From Paralithodes platypus (Eukaryota; Arthropoda; Malacostraca; Decapoda; Lithodidae): a stretch of 64,000 nt of DNA. Location of the stretch: assembly GCA_032716605.1 (NCBI GenBank), contig CM064480.1:43655346-43719345 (forward strand), written 5' to 3'. Below the pieces are notes generated by a model that saw nothing but the letters and a program-made list of their open reading frames with translations, made no database searches and had not been told where the DNA came from. The stretch's first letter is position 1. Every line of letters begins with the position of its first letter. The position numbers and the translations under genes are program-made. Below, one piece after another: positions 11,099 through 22,611 of this stretch.

Positions 11099-12275
11099 AA
11101 AACATATATAAATAAATCCTCTCACATTTCTGTGGAGCTTGGATAAGAATAACTAATTGTCGTAAATTTAAGGCATAAAAATGTAATTAGTGAAAACATA
11201 TTTCGCTATGATTTCTGCAACATAGCTGAGTAATCAAGAGAGGAACATGCCAAATTACCATTAGCTAGAAAGAAAAAAAATATATAGTCATGAATAACGT
11301 AACAGTGATGAATAGATGTCAGTGAGAAGCAGCGAGGAGGTAAAATTGCTGAGTTAAAAAGTCAATGATCCCCTTAATCATAGAAGTGGAAACCCAAACT
11401 TTTATCGGGGTGGCCAGGAACAAGTCAACAAACAGCGACACCGAATAACTCTGTGAAAACATTCCCCTCTCTGAGGTTCTCATCTGATGAAAAATTATAT
11501 ATCCCATGGATTAATGAATATGGTTAAGATTATCAACCAAACAATTAGTTTGTAACCTAACGAAGGTTCATACAATATTGGTGACAAACTCTATATACAA
11601 ATATGTGTCTATTCATAGACATATTAACGAGTATCAGCTACTAAGCTTTCCGAGAACACGCACACTCTTCCCTCAACACGGGCATTACCATTTGTGTCCT
11701 TTTTCACATTATTCGGACTACTAAAAGACGATTTATAATGTTTAAGAAGGGCCTCCAGTAATTAACATGCTTCTGTTCTAATTAACCCTTGTTATTACCA
11801 CAAATCGTTAAGCTGCATACATCGTCTATATACTGTATAGTTAGATTAATATAAAAAAGACATCGCCGCTACAGGTGTTAAAATCAACCCTCACCAACAT
11901 GGCCAACTATTTGTTTATCCACTCACACAGTCCACTACCACCCTTAGGTTCAACACCACTACCAGTTAGTGTTGCCAATTTTGCTAGTTTTCCGCTTGAT
12001 CTAGATGTATTTACTTCCATCTAGCGGTAAATATTTACATTTGGCGACGTGAATTCTAGCGCTATTATGGAGATATGAACTATTTTAGAGCGATTGTGGC
12101 GATTAGAAAGAATGTGGCATTATTCTAGTGATTTTTTGCATTTATTTACTATCATGCGAACTTGATTTGGTAACCCTGCTACGAGTACCAACCATATATC
12201 CCCACCCCCTTATGTTAAATACCACCATTTGCAACCACTTCCACCACCACTACCACTACCACAAAACTCCCATGC
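11099..12275. other. Unannotated spacer
   Basis: AT-rich non-coding sequence. Positions 11,965-12,185 begin AGTGTTGCCAATTTTGC and end TTTGGTAACCCTGCTA, weak inverted ends that could mark an old MITE, but I could not confirm a partner copy or target duplication. No gene seen. Confidence 0.4.
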
Positions 12276-12596
12276 TTAAAGGGAGATTTGTATTTTTGTT
12301 TATCTATTTGTTAATTTATTTAGTAATTATTTATTATTCTTAGTTTCCTCCCAATACATCCATCAAGCTTTAAAATATACCTCCAAGACCTTGAGATATT
12401 TGTTTGCAGTTTTCGGTAGAAACATGTTCAGGCCGAAGGCCGATTCACCCTAAATTACTGGCTCGTAAACGCTCGCCAGGAAAAAAAAGATCGACACCAA
12501 AAAGTCAGAAAAAGGTTTTAAAATACCCAAACTAATGGGGCTAAACATGAGGAAGAAGGGGGTCCAGAAAAAAAAACTCTCCTTACACAACTGTCA
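12276..12596 (-). mobile_element. MITE family 'M3', copy 2
   Basis: Reverse-oriented copy of the element at 5378-5733. It shares, in reverse complement, the left-end block (CTGGACCCCCTTCTTCC and GTTTAGCCCCATTAGTTT), the GGTGTCGAT and GGCGAGCG blocks and the TTTCTACCGAAAA block. It lacks a clear target duplication and has diverged at its outer end. Confidence 0.75.
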
Positions 12597-13327
12597 AGGT
12601 AACACCATGGGATGACACACATCAACACATCTACACCATCACATATTTAAGCTACTTCTATGTTATGTTCGTCTTAACCACGACAACCACAAACAATAAT
12701 TCCCTCTCCAACCGACCTCAGCTCTACCGCCACTATACAGTACACACCGCTCTACAGTCACCACCATGATCATCAACCCCAGCACCACCACAGACTACCT
12801 ATACATCATCACCACACTCTCACAACCACCACCGCCACTTTCACCACCAGAAATCTGACTTGGGAAACAATATTGCCGTTATCCATGCGACGACACCCGC
12901 ATTACTTATTAAAGCAACCTCTACCTACCTTTTCGTCACAACCACTGTGCCCATAAACAGTTGTCCCACCCAAAACCGTCCTTACATTAGCCGCCATCGC
13001 CACTACAAAAATCATCACCACCACCACCATAACCTCTGTTAGCATTGCCATATCTACACACACCATAATAAACTGTATCATTTGTTTTTCACATGTAACA
13101 AATGAATAAATAAATAAATGTAATAATATATAAATAAATACTTAAAGAAACGCATACGCAGTTTTACAATTGCCATTGTATGCGAATTTGAATATGTAAA
13201 CGATTGAAGCACTTAGTATGTAAGTAATTTTGTTACATATGAACACAATTTGACAATGTATTTCACTACCTCCACCATCCAAACCTCATTCCACCACCAC
13301 CACCACCAATAACGTTACGACGTTCTA

Positions 13328-13534
13328 CCGGTATCACACGAGAGCTTTTATAGTCAACATTCGATGGTCAAAAAATTTCTGGCGACACTTCTGGAATATT
13401 TGTCACTGGTATTGGAAACTGGACTGATGGTAGATGCACTTAGGTAACCGAAATATGTTAAATGTTGACCTTACAAACTGTCAGGCTAGTGTTGAGGATA
13501 AATGTTGAGGGAAAAAGCGCTCGTGTGATACCGG
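13328..13534. mobile_element. Short TIR element (MITE), about 207 bp
   Basis: The ends are CCGGTATCACACGAG.GCTTTT on the left and its reverse complement on the right (AGCGCTCGTGTGATACCGG). The inverted match continues to a TCAACATT word. No clear target-site duplication and no ORF. Superfamily not assigned. Confidence 0.6.
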
Positions 13535-13964
13535 CTTTACGCACACTTCGAGAGGTACCTTGTGTATATAGAATACTATTATAAGGTCTCAAAACACACC
13601 CTTCAAATTCACCAATGTCCGGAGTTGATGTGAAAACGTTCTTAAATCATACTCCACCACCACAATTTGCCAATTTACCTCCGGTGATATACAACACCAC
13701 TGTCTTACCGTATTATCACGTGATGACTAATTCAATCTACCAATAAATCCGCACTATTGCCTTTTTAGCCTGTTCCTAACCTTGTCATCATCCATCACCA
13801 ACATAGCCACCCATTATCATCTCCTATACTACTTGTTCTCACACTAAGGTCCGACCATCACAACAACCAATCAGTACCGACCATTTACCACCACCACCTT
13901 CCCTTTCAAACATCAACCCATTTATTATAGTCCATTCAATTTAAGTTGACCAACATTCTTAGCT

Positions 13965-14115
13965 ACTAACCTCTGTAACTCAATAACAACTAGAGTAATC
14001 GTGCTAATATTCCTTCCGTTTGGGAAGAGTCAGTCAAGGATTATGTGTGGAAATGTACAGCCCATTTACTCTATCCCTTTTTTAGTTACATAAGTTAAGG
14101 GTTACGATTTCTGGC
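13965..14115 (+). repeat. Dispersed repeat 'G', copy 1
   Basis: Shares a run with 17,745-17,885: CTGTAACTCAA..., a 'GAAGAGTCA' block, 'GTGTGGA', 'CCATTTACTCTATCCC' against 'CCATTTACTTTAGCCC', then a second TTACAT/TTGCAA-type word. Nature unknown, non-coding. Confidence 0.55.
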
Positions 14116-14880
14116 CAACCTATAATGGATAAACTATACCACCGATCCCACCCCCACCTGAATCACCACAACATTCTCCTGGGACCATCATACTTCCAGG
14201 TCCATCCTTTTCCTCCCAACCGACAGTAATATTCACATGTATACATTTATTATCACCAATACTACAGTATATCAGTGCACCACCATTACGATAAACAAAA
14301 CCTCTTGATTCGCCACTACAACTATCCATTTCATCACAACTACCGCTATCATTACTAGGATCTCTATCATTATTAATATCAGCACAACTATCCTCACTCT
14401 TACTACCACCACGATCTCCCCTACCGACCGTCACTAATACCACTTTCATCACCACTAACACCAAAACACAGAATCATCGTAAATACCACAAGATGACACC
14501 TTTATTCCAACAACAGAATCGACCCTTCACATATTCGGGCACCCACTGGATTCATTTTCGTTACAACCACCACAAACAATCACCTTCTACAGTACTACCG
14601 TCACTATCACAATTCAATTACAATCATATCTAGTGAATATCAACACTTACTCATATTGTTCTAATCACGTGAGTGCAATTTCCAGTTCACCATCATCCCT
14701 ACCATCACCACAAACACCAATCCTACCACCATCACAACCATCTATTTCCCACACTACCACCATCACCAGTAACACCACAACTACTACCACCAAAACCCCC
14801 ACCACATAACACCACGAGATATCCCACACCTACAGTACATCTCCCAACACACACGCTCCATCATATATTTAAACATGTTA

Positions 14881-15779
14881 ATTCTGGAACAAGCGCCTCA
14901 AATTCTCCGGGTCCCTTCCGCATTTTACTTTTACCTCGACGGGCGATTGTGTTTTACTTTTATTTTCATTTATAATAATTTTCGGGTGTGATATACGTGG
15001 CCAGGGTAGGAGATTTAGAGTGTTGATGATTTTGACAGGGGCTTGGGCTGAGCGTGTTTTGGATGAAGTTATGTGCATCGAGGAGAGATTGAAACTGTGC
15101 GCTGCTAGTGTGTGTGTGTGTGTGTGATATTTTTACCTTTGTTTTTGTGTACGTGTAGTTAATTTTCTTGTTTATTTTTGTTGTCTGAATTGTATATTCT
15201 TGTCTTTTTTCTTGTACAATTTTGATTTTGCCTTTTGGCTGTTGTGTCTGTTATTGTTATATCATAATTGTTGGTAATGAAGACGAAATTGATTACTCAG
15301 CAACAGCAATCGTTACACACCCCATGACACCACCTCCCCTCCAGGGGGGGGGGGGGGGGGGGGGGGCGGGGGGGGGTCCAGGAAGAAGAGGAACCCAGAT
15401 GCCCTCCACACCATACTTCTCGACACCCACAGCCGATGCAGTATACTTGACGTAGACATCATGGGCAACATCCAGTACACACAACAAGCATTCCCACCAT
15501 TCCAGGCCCCGTCCCCTTGATGTACCTCAGAATCCAACTGCCCGTGCTAGCCACCCTGATAGCCACAGAGCATAACCACCGCATAAGTCACAGGTCAGGA
15601 CAAGCCCTAGATGACCAGAGGAAGGAAACTTAGCAGAGATTGACCGAGGACATGCACAGCAAGGCAAGTCCCAGGGGATTGGCTCCCAAGAATCCAGAAG
15701 CAAGAAGCCCAGAATCCCTCAAGAAGACTCACTTGGTGCCCTACAAGCCAACAACCCTCTCCCTTCCCTCCTCACCTGC
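14881..15779. other. Unannotated region with a poly-G tract
   Basis: GT-rich around 15,105-15,126, and a near-pure G run at 15,344-15,376 that creates spurious Gly- and Pro-rich frames on both strands. Part of the frame 15,640-15,912 falls here; its product has no motif I recognise and is not called. Nothing else supported. Confidence 0.5.
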
Positions 15780-15930
15780 AGCTAAGTCGATTGTTGGATT
15801 GGTCCATAATCGTGGAAATGACAGGTGCCTGTATGAGTTACATCACTATTGCCTATTCACTATAATTCTCCCTACCAACAATTCCCTTGAGACCTCTGGT
15901 GGCCGCTTCTGAACTAGCGCCAGGGCTACG
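15780..15930 (-). repeat. Dispersed repeat 'G', copy 2 (reverse)
   Basis: The reverse complement carries TTGGTAGGGAGAATTAT and a GCGGCCAC word, matching 17,680-17,720 (TTGGTAGGGAGAATTATGAC and TCGGCCACTG). Confidence 0.6.
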
Positions 15931-16129
15931 ACTGTAGACATCACTATACCCAACACCTAAGATATGCACAGTTTATCTCAATGTTTGTGTGATTCTACAC
16001 GTTTGTATTATACAGTATACGACTACACTAAGTGCTTATATAGTATAGTAATAAAGGGAAAGTCCATATGCAGCTGATAATGACTACAAACACAATTGCA
16101 TTAACTACATTAACATTAATAATAACATA

Positions 16130-16796
16130 AATAACATTAACTACTAACTTGAGCTGGACACATTATGTTAGAGGCATTGCTAAGAATGCCTCTAAAAAAC
16201 TGGGACTCCTGTACAGAGTTCGAGAATTCTTCACTGACGAGCAGTTGGCCGTGATATATAAAAGTCATGTGCGTTCTCAGATGGATTACTGTTCACCTCT
16301 GTGGGGTGGAAGTGGAGTGGTTGCATTGAGGCAGTTGGACAAAATTCAAATTAAAGCTATTAGATTAATCAATAACCCTGCAATCACACAGGACCTTCCT
16401 ACATTATCCATACGAAGAAACGTTGCATCCCTTGCATTATTCTACAGATATTTTCACAGCAATTGTTATGAGGAACTTGCTTCAATTGTGCCGCCTCTCC
16501 ACATCTTTCCCCGTAGAACTAGGGCAGCTGAGAGCGCCCATGAATTTACACTTTCTCCTCCACAATGCAGGACTTCTGCTTATCAGAATTCATTTATCCC
16601 CAGAGCTACTACTCTTTGGAATTCACTTCCCTCGAATTGCTTTCCACAAACTTACAATCTACAAATGTTTAAATCCAGTTGTTACAAACATTTTATGAAT
16701 GGAGGATGCCTTTAGGCACATGGACCTTTTTGTTTTATCTGTGTTTTTCCTTCCTCCGTTCATTGTCTCTTAAAAAAAAAAAAAAAAAAAAATTAT
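16130..16796 (+). mobile_element. LINE family C, 3' fragment with poly-A
   Basis: An open frame at 16,149-16,715 (188 aa) encodes the C-terminal LINE domain: LSWTHYVRGIAKNASKKLG, KSHVRSQMDYCSPLWGG, then RRNVASLALFYRYF and a WNSLPSN block, ending GGCL. It is followed by a short 3' tail and a pure A run at 16,772-16,790. The catalytic RT is absent (5'-truncated insertion). Nearly identical sequence occurs at 43.9-44.2 plus 47.3-47.7 kb and, reversed, at 22.95-23.4 kb, so the family has been active fairly recently. Confidence 0.85.
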
Positions 16797-16854
16797 AAGC
16801 TGATTAATTATCATAACAAAATTGGTGGGAAAATACCTGCTGACTTTGTATTGT

Positions 16855-17480
16855 ATCTATCTATCTATCTATTGCCTGACGCCGTGATCCCCGAAGGGGT
16901 GGCCATGAACGAACCGCCCCCATGCACCTCTGTCCCCAGTCAGTCGACGCCCCTCCCCCCAACCAGCACCGCCTTCGTTCATGTAGTTCCTCACTCCATC
17001 CTTCCACCTCATATTCGGTCTACCTCTCCCCCTCTGTCCCTCCACCTCGCTCTCGTACACCCTCTTAGTCATTCTCTCGCTTTCCATACGTTCCATATGG
17101 CCGAACCATCTCAAGTTGTTCCTTTTCACACTTTCCAGCACATCTACCTCCACACCACACCTCCTTCTTACTTCCTCATTAGTCTGTCTATCCCTCCATG
17201 TAACTCCGCACACACTCCTTAAGTAATTCATTTCCACTGCTCTCACTCTTGGTCTGAGTCTCTCAACCAACGTCCATGCTTCGCTTCCGTAAGTCAGTGT
17301 CGGGATTACCACACTGTCATGCAAGGACTTCTTCACTTCCATACTGACCACCCTATTTCTTGTTACTGCTTTTAGCATTCCTACAACCCTCTTCCCCTGT
17401 TGTACCCTCTCCCGCACCTCTTCATCCATAGTCCCATCTTTACTCAACACACTGCCCAGATACTTAAAATCAAATTGTAT
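16855..17480 (-). pseudogene. LINE C-terminal fragment (family F) with (ATCT)n tail
   Basis: The reverse frame 17,450-16,869 (193 aa) encodes the last part of a LINE protein: LTYGSEAWTLVERLRPRVRA, LRSVCGVTWRDR, NNLRWFGHMERM, and a GRGRPNMRWKDGV block. This is the usual C-terminus of a LINE with a 'KLRVNV' type RT, of which another copy lies at 54-56 kb. The RT catalytic domain is missing. The element's 3' end abuts (ATCT)n on the + strand (16,855-16,873), consistent with a microsatellite-type LINE tail. The frame is uninterrupted but truncated. Confidence 0.82.
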
Positions 17481-17629
17481 TGTAAATATACGTTATTTAT
17501 GAATATGGGTGATTTTAAAATATATAAAACGAAAGTATGCATAGACCAAAGTATGTGTCAGTTACAGAAATTTCGACTAACTGCATATATTATAGAATTG
17601 TTGAAGGAGAGGGAGGGTGGATAGCTCCG

Positions 17630-17890
17630 CGATGTCGCCCATTTCCCACAATGCACCGCGGTAAACCTTGCGTTCAGCGCTTCTATCGGCCACTGTAGGC
17701 ATTTATTGGTAGGGAGAATTATGACAGAAACCTTGACCACTAATCTCTTGTAACTCAAAATGGACTAGAACAATCAAGCTGACATTTTTACCATTAGAAG
17801 AGTCAATAAGGGAATAGGTGTGGACGTTGACAGTCCATTTACTTTAGCCCTTATATTGAGTTGCAAGAGGGTAGTGGTCAAGATGTGTGG
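17630..17890 (+). repeat. Dispersed repeat 'G', copy 3
   Basis: Longest of the three copies. It links the segment shared with 13,965-14,115 and the segment shared (reversed) with 15,780-15,930. No coding potential, no clear termini. Confidence 0.55.
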
Positions 17891-18155
17891 CCTACTTGTA
17901 GTGAATAGACTTATACATTGGCACAATTCGGATTGAATATGTATTCATAGTATGAAAAACGTGTTTGATGTTTTTAGAATAACAGTAGTTTGAATTGCCT
18001 TTATGTGTGCCATGCTATGGTATTCTATATTTTATCAATTTCACCACAACACCAAACACCTTCAATATTAGGTTATGGTGATGTATGTTACTATTTTGTC
18101 TAATGGTAATAGGTATGATATGACACAGAGAGGAATTTCGACGGTGTGCCAACAT

Positions 18156-18360
<205 letters not shown>

Positions 18361-18404
18361 CTGTATATATATTTAGTGTAGTGAAATTAATAGAAGGAAG
18401 ATAT

Positions 18405-18590
18405 ATTTGTGAGAGTTTGCTGGATTACTCTCTGTGTAGATAAGGCACAAATAGAAATAGGGGGGGGGGGGGGGGAAAGCCGGGCAAATGAAACAGGAGT
18501 TCCAGTAACTCCTTATAATATGGATATGTGGCCTCCTTGGGTAATGCCCTCCTCGATTGGCGCCTACAATCTCCCCACTTACAGTAATTT
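18405..18590 (+). repeat. Dispersed repeat 'H', copy 1
   Basis: Contains GGATTACTCTCTGTGTAG, a poly-G run of about 17, GGCAAATGAAACAGGAGTTCC, a GTGGCCTCC word and CGATTGG.GCCTACAATCTCC. The same blocks appear reversed at 37,850-38,010. Unknown element type. Confidence 0.7.
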
Positions 18591-18619
18591 ATATTTGTCT
18601 CTAACTGTGTTATGTTGAC

Positions 18620-19732
18620 GGTTACATTTAACTCAGATTTATTCCGATATCTCGTAATTATATAAATCGATACATGGAAGAGAGCGAGAAAGGGAAAACA
18701 ACAAATATCAAACTACTCTACTTGGGACTCTACAACCCAAGTGTTTCCCTAATTAAAGGAACAATTACCAACAATGTAGACACAGAAGGACGAATATCAT
18801 GTATGTTATATCCTAACTGTTATCAAGACTGATTCAGTTACAAGTCGGTGTAAATGTCATTGACCCAAGAAACATTATATAGCTTGTATTCAGGGCAAGA
18901 GTGATAGATACGATAAACAAAATATATATAATCAACTGTTTTATGACGTATACATATAACCAGATCACTGTTTTTCCCCGTCTCTGTTTATACATATACT
19001 ATACATCTGCACGTATGCATGACAATTAAAATGCAAGTGTATTGCATGTGCACGATATTCTCTTAATTAATATGATAATTTGTTTTCTTTTTCTAAAGCG
19101 TTTGTGATAATAATATGTATATACCTGTGCAGTAAAATTAGAATGTGTATATTAATCAATAATTATTTAATACAAAAGAAGAAAATAATATTTGCTAATA
19201 ATAATTACGCATTTGCTTTTGAAAAATAATAAAAAATAAAACACTTACGGAATCATACTAAGAGTTTATCTACCGCATTTGTTTTATGTTTTGTAGAGCC
19301 AGTTAAGAACTTCTCGAATTGAACATATGTGAATAATCAACGCAATTCAGATGGTCTATAATTACGTCAATGTAAGAGAGTAATTGGTAGGAAATTCGTT
19401 TATGTAATTACTTGCACGAGTATTATGCTTAAAAAAATAGCTATATGTCTATTTTTGGTGGCGCTGATGTGTAGGCATAATGCACAGTAGAAATAAATCA
19501 AACACAATCTCACCCAAAACTTTGACTTTACTGTTGCATTTTCAGTTTAAAACAATTCAACTCCTTCACACACGTGAACAAAGTTTAATCATCGTCAAAA
19601 TAATATATGAAGTTAATTCCAACTTTAGGTAAAAGGAACACTCAAGTTATACTAAGAAACAAGTTACACAAATTCTAACTTTGAATGTACGTAACTAAAT
19701 GTGTATGCTTGCAGGTTTAATGTGCATACAGT
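18620..19732. other. Unannotated AT-rich spacer
   Basis: AT-rich with no coding frame, tRNA or clear repeat. I see nothing to report in it. Confidence 0.5.
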
Positions 19733-22090
19733 TGTTTTCAATAACTGCGCTTCCGTGCTGACTCCCTACTTAGTAAAACTATCCGGTCTCTGCATTTCCT
19801 CTAACAACTTTCCTTCTTGCTGGAAGTTTGTTCTCATTCAACCTGTCCCAAAGAAGGGTGACCACTCTCAATCCTCCATATATCGTCCAATTGCTCTCAC
19901 ATCTTGCATCTCTAAAGTTCTTGAATGTATTCTTAATTGATAATATCTTAAGCATATATCTTCTCATAATCTTATTTCAGATCGCCGGTAAGGCTTCCTT
20001 AAAGACCGCTTTACTGGTGATCTCCTTTCCTACCTTACTAACCCTTGGTCAGCCTCACTTCGGGACTTCGGTAAGATTTTTTTTATTGCACTAGACATTT
20101 CAAAAGACTTCCGAAGAGTCTGGCACAAATCACTTAATTCCAAACTACCATATTTTGGCTTCTATCACTCTTTCTGCACCTTTATTGCTCATTTTCTTTC
20201 TGGCCGTTCCATAGATGCAGTTTTGGATGGCCATTGTTCACTTCCTCAACCTATCCACTCCGGTGTTCCTCAGTGTCCTGCCCTATCCCAAATCCTGTTT
20301 CTAGTTTTCATTAACCCTTTCCCGAACGTCCTGGCAATTTACAGCAGTCTACAGGCTTTTAACCCATTGACTGCGGGAGACGTTCCCGAACGCCATGGCA
20401 ATTTACAGCATTCTAAAGCCTCTTAAAGCCTGTAAAATCGAGTGCGAGGGAGCGAGAGCACGACAGGCAACCGGTCCTTCTCCCAGGCTGCCGCCCGGCA
20501 CACTGAAGGGTCTAAGTCAAAGTCTCGCTAGATATACAGTGCTGCCAAAGGCAAAAATACAGCAACATTAGCGAGAATTGCTAATTTTAGTGAATGTCTA
20601 TGGGAGTGCTGAGGTACGAAGCTCGTTCTGGTGTCGTTTTGAAGCTATTTTCTTCTAGATTTCACCTGAATACATTTAATTTCATGCAGCCACTTGCCTA
20701 ATCAATCAGGAGTGCCTGAATGAGCCCTAATATGGCGGAAACAGGCGGAAAGATACCCGCACCGTAAGTGTTAAAGCCTCTTAAAGCCTGTAAGATCAAG
20801 TGCAAGGGAGCGGGAGTGCGACAGGCCACACGTCCTTCTCCCAGCCAGACAGCTGCGGCACTGTGGGCTCTGAGTCAGAGTCTTGTGAGATATACAGTGC
20901 TGCCAAAGGCAAATGTAGCGAGAAATTAGCGAGAATTGCTAATTTTAGCGAATGTCTATGGTAGCGCTGCAGGTGAACCTCGCGAGCTACGAAGCTCGTT
21001 CTGGCGTCATTTTGAAGCTATTTTTCGTCTAGTTGTCAGCTGAATACATTTCATTTCATTCACTTGCCTAATCAATCGGGAGTGCCTGAATGAGCCCTAA
21101 GTTAGAGGAAATAGGCGGATATATGCCCGCAGCGTAAATATTAATGATCTTCTCAACGTACCTCTAGTCCTATACACCCATATGCTGAAGATTCTACCTT
21201 ACACTACTCAACTAGTTTCTCACAACCCCCCTCCTTACACTCACTCCTAAAGTCACGTGAGGAGGCCATGGTGCGCCTATCCTCTGATCCTTCAATTTTT
21301 CTGATTGAGCAAGAGAAAATCTTAACTTTCAATCCTTTCAAAATCTAATATCTCCATATGTCTACCGGTCACAATTTTCCACACAACTATCCCATATTCT
21401 TCAATAACTCACAAATCCACGCCTTATCTTCTGTTAACATCCTTGGTGTATCTTTTTTCTTTTAACCTTTCTTGGAAAGACCATATCACCACTCTTGCTA
21501 AACAACTCAGATGTTAAGTGTGCTCAATCGTCTCCGTGGTGTATTTTACCCCCACACAGCTTTTTGCTCTGCACAGGAGCACTGTCCACCCATGTATAGA
21601 GTACTGTTCACATGTGTGAGGAGGTTCCCCCCATACTATACTTCTTGATAGGGTTGAGCTCAAAACTATCTGTCTTATTTACTCGCCACCTCTTAGTAAT
21701 TCCCCACAGTCTTTATTTACCCGACGCAATGTTGCAGCTCTCTCTTGCTGCTACCGTTATTACAATAATCAGTGTCCTTCAGAGCTCTCCCAGTGCATAC
21801 CCCCTCCGCACTCGTCTTTCAACACATTCCCACCCTTATTCTATCCAGCTATCTAACCCAAGAAAAATAGATTCTCCCAGTCTCTCTTCCTCTCAACAAG
21901 TAAACTCTGGAAATCCCTCCCTCAATCTATATTTCCTTTAACATATGACCTGAATCGCCTCAAATTCAATGTTGACCGGCACTTATTCCCCAAAATACCT
22001 TGAATTTAGCTTTCTATCACTCTTTCGGCTTAATAGGAGACTCATGTTACAGATATATCTGCCATTTGTCTCCTTCATACATATAGACAA
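19733..22090 (+). mobile_element. LINE family B, copy 2, with MITE insertion
   Basis: 5'-truncated. The frame 19,701-19,940 carries NNCASVLTPYL and QPVPKKGDHSQSS.YRPIALTS (RT finger region), and the next part carries IALDISKDFRRVWHK and SGVPQ. At 20,311 a TTAA-flanked block of 826 bp interrupts the frame. After it come YTHMLK (a decayed YADD region), the WKDHITTLAK block, CIEYCSHV and the C-terminal domain to about 22,090 (QSSPSAYPL area). Frameshifts and stops are scattered throughout, so this is a pseudogene. Confidence 0.83.
20311..21144 (-). mobile_element. TTAA-flanked MITE family 'M2', tandemly duplicated
   Basis: The block 20,315-21,140 lies between TTAA at 20,311-20,314 and 21,141-21,144 in the LINE B RT, and its removal restores the FIND reading frame. 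Inside are a partial first terminus (CCCTTTCCCGAACGTCC), an internal TTAA at 20,359-20,362 that starts a second terminus (CCCATTGACTGCGGG), and then two copies of a unit of about 360-390 bp, each with AAAGCCTCTTAAAGCCTGTAA, GCTGCCAAAGGCAAA, GTTCTGG(T/C)GTC and GGAGTGCCTGAATGAGCCC. The same elements, reversed, make the 57.6-58.5 kb MITE. Confidence 0.82.
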
Positions 22091-22611
22091 GACAGGTGCA
22101 TAATTATTTTTAATCGGTTATTTTCGGATTTGATCCTACAAAACAGATTGTGGCACCACGTATTATAATTCGTGTATTACATAATTTAGTACTATACTGT
22201 AAACAAAATAATTTAGTTACAAATACCTTCATGTTTACCATTGGTGGATAATCATTAATCAATATCTTTCACGATTTTGCTTAATCTTGCGCAACAATTA
22301 GTTTTTGTTTGCAATTACTAAAACGGGTAATATAATTGACAATATTCCTTTTTGTGTTATTATTAAATGTATATGGTAAGAATGACTCACAGTGAGTCAG
22401 TTTATTTTGTTTTCTTTTGGGTAATATACAATGGTCTCGCTGAGTAGAGGTTGTTCATGGATACCACAGGTTTTGAGGAACGAGGCTGAGATGGCCTGGA
22501 TTAGGCTGTGTCATCATCTGGGAGAACAGGGGCGTTTTCGGGAGTATCCAGTTTTGACCTTCATCATCATCAGGGCAAGAGGCCAGATAAGAGCCTACTC
22601 GCTGTGTTTAC
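22091..22611. other. Unannotated spacer
   Basis: AT-rich, non-coding. A frame beginning at 22,431 is open but its first part has no recognisable motif, and its later part is LINE B. Confidence 0.5.

Larger units (their letters stand above)
12597..14880. repeat. CAC/CCA-rich low-complexity region
   Basis: More than 2 kb in which CACCAC, ACCACCA and CATCACCA words recur without a fixed period, with short unique stretches between. Frames such as 12,860-13,042 and 14,673-14,975 encode His/Pro/Thr-rich peptide, and the reverse frame 14,464-14,120 encodes Gly/Asp/Val-rich peptide. I regard these as compositional artefacts. No RNA gene was seen. Confidence 0.6.

Noticed and set aside
14120..14464. 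114-codon reverse frame, Gly/Asp/Ser-rich
   Set aside because: Lies in the CAC-rich low-complexity region; composition explains the open frame.
15222..15537. Glycine- and proline-rich frames around 15.3 kb
   Set aside because: They result from a homopolymer G run and disappear outside it.
22431..22610. Start of a host exon before LINE B copy 3
   Set aside because: The frame is open but has no conserved motif or splice context I can support, and it continues straight into LINE sequence.
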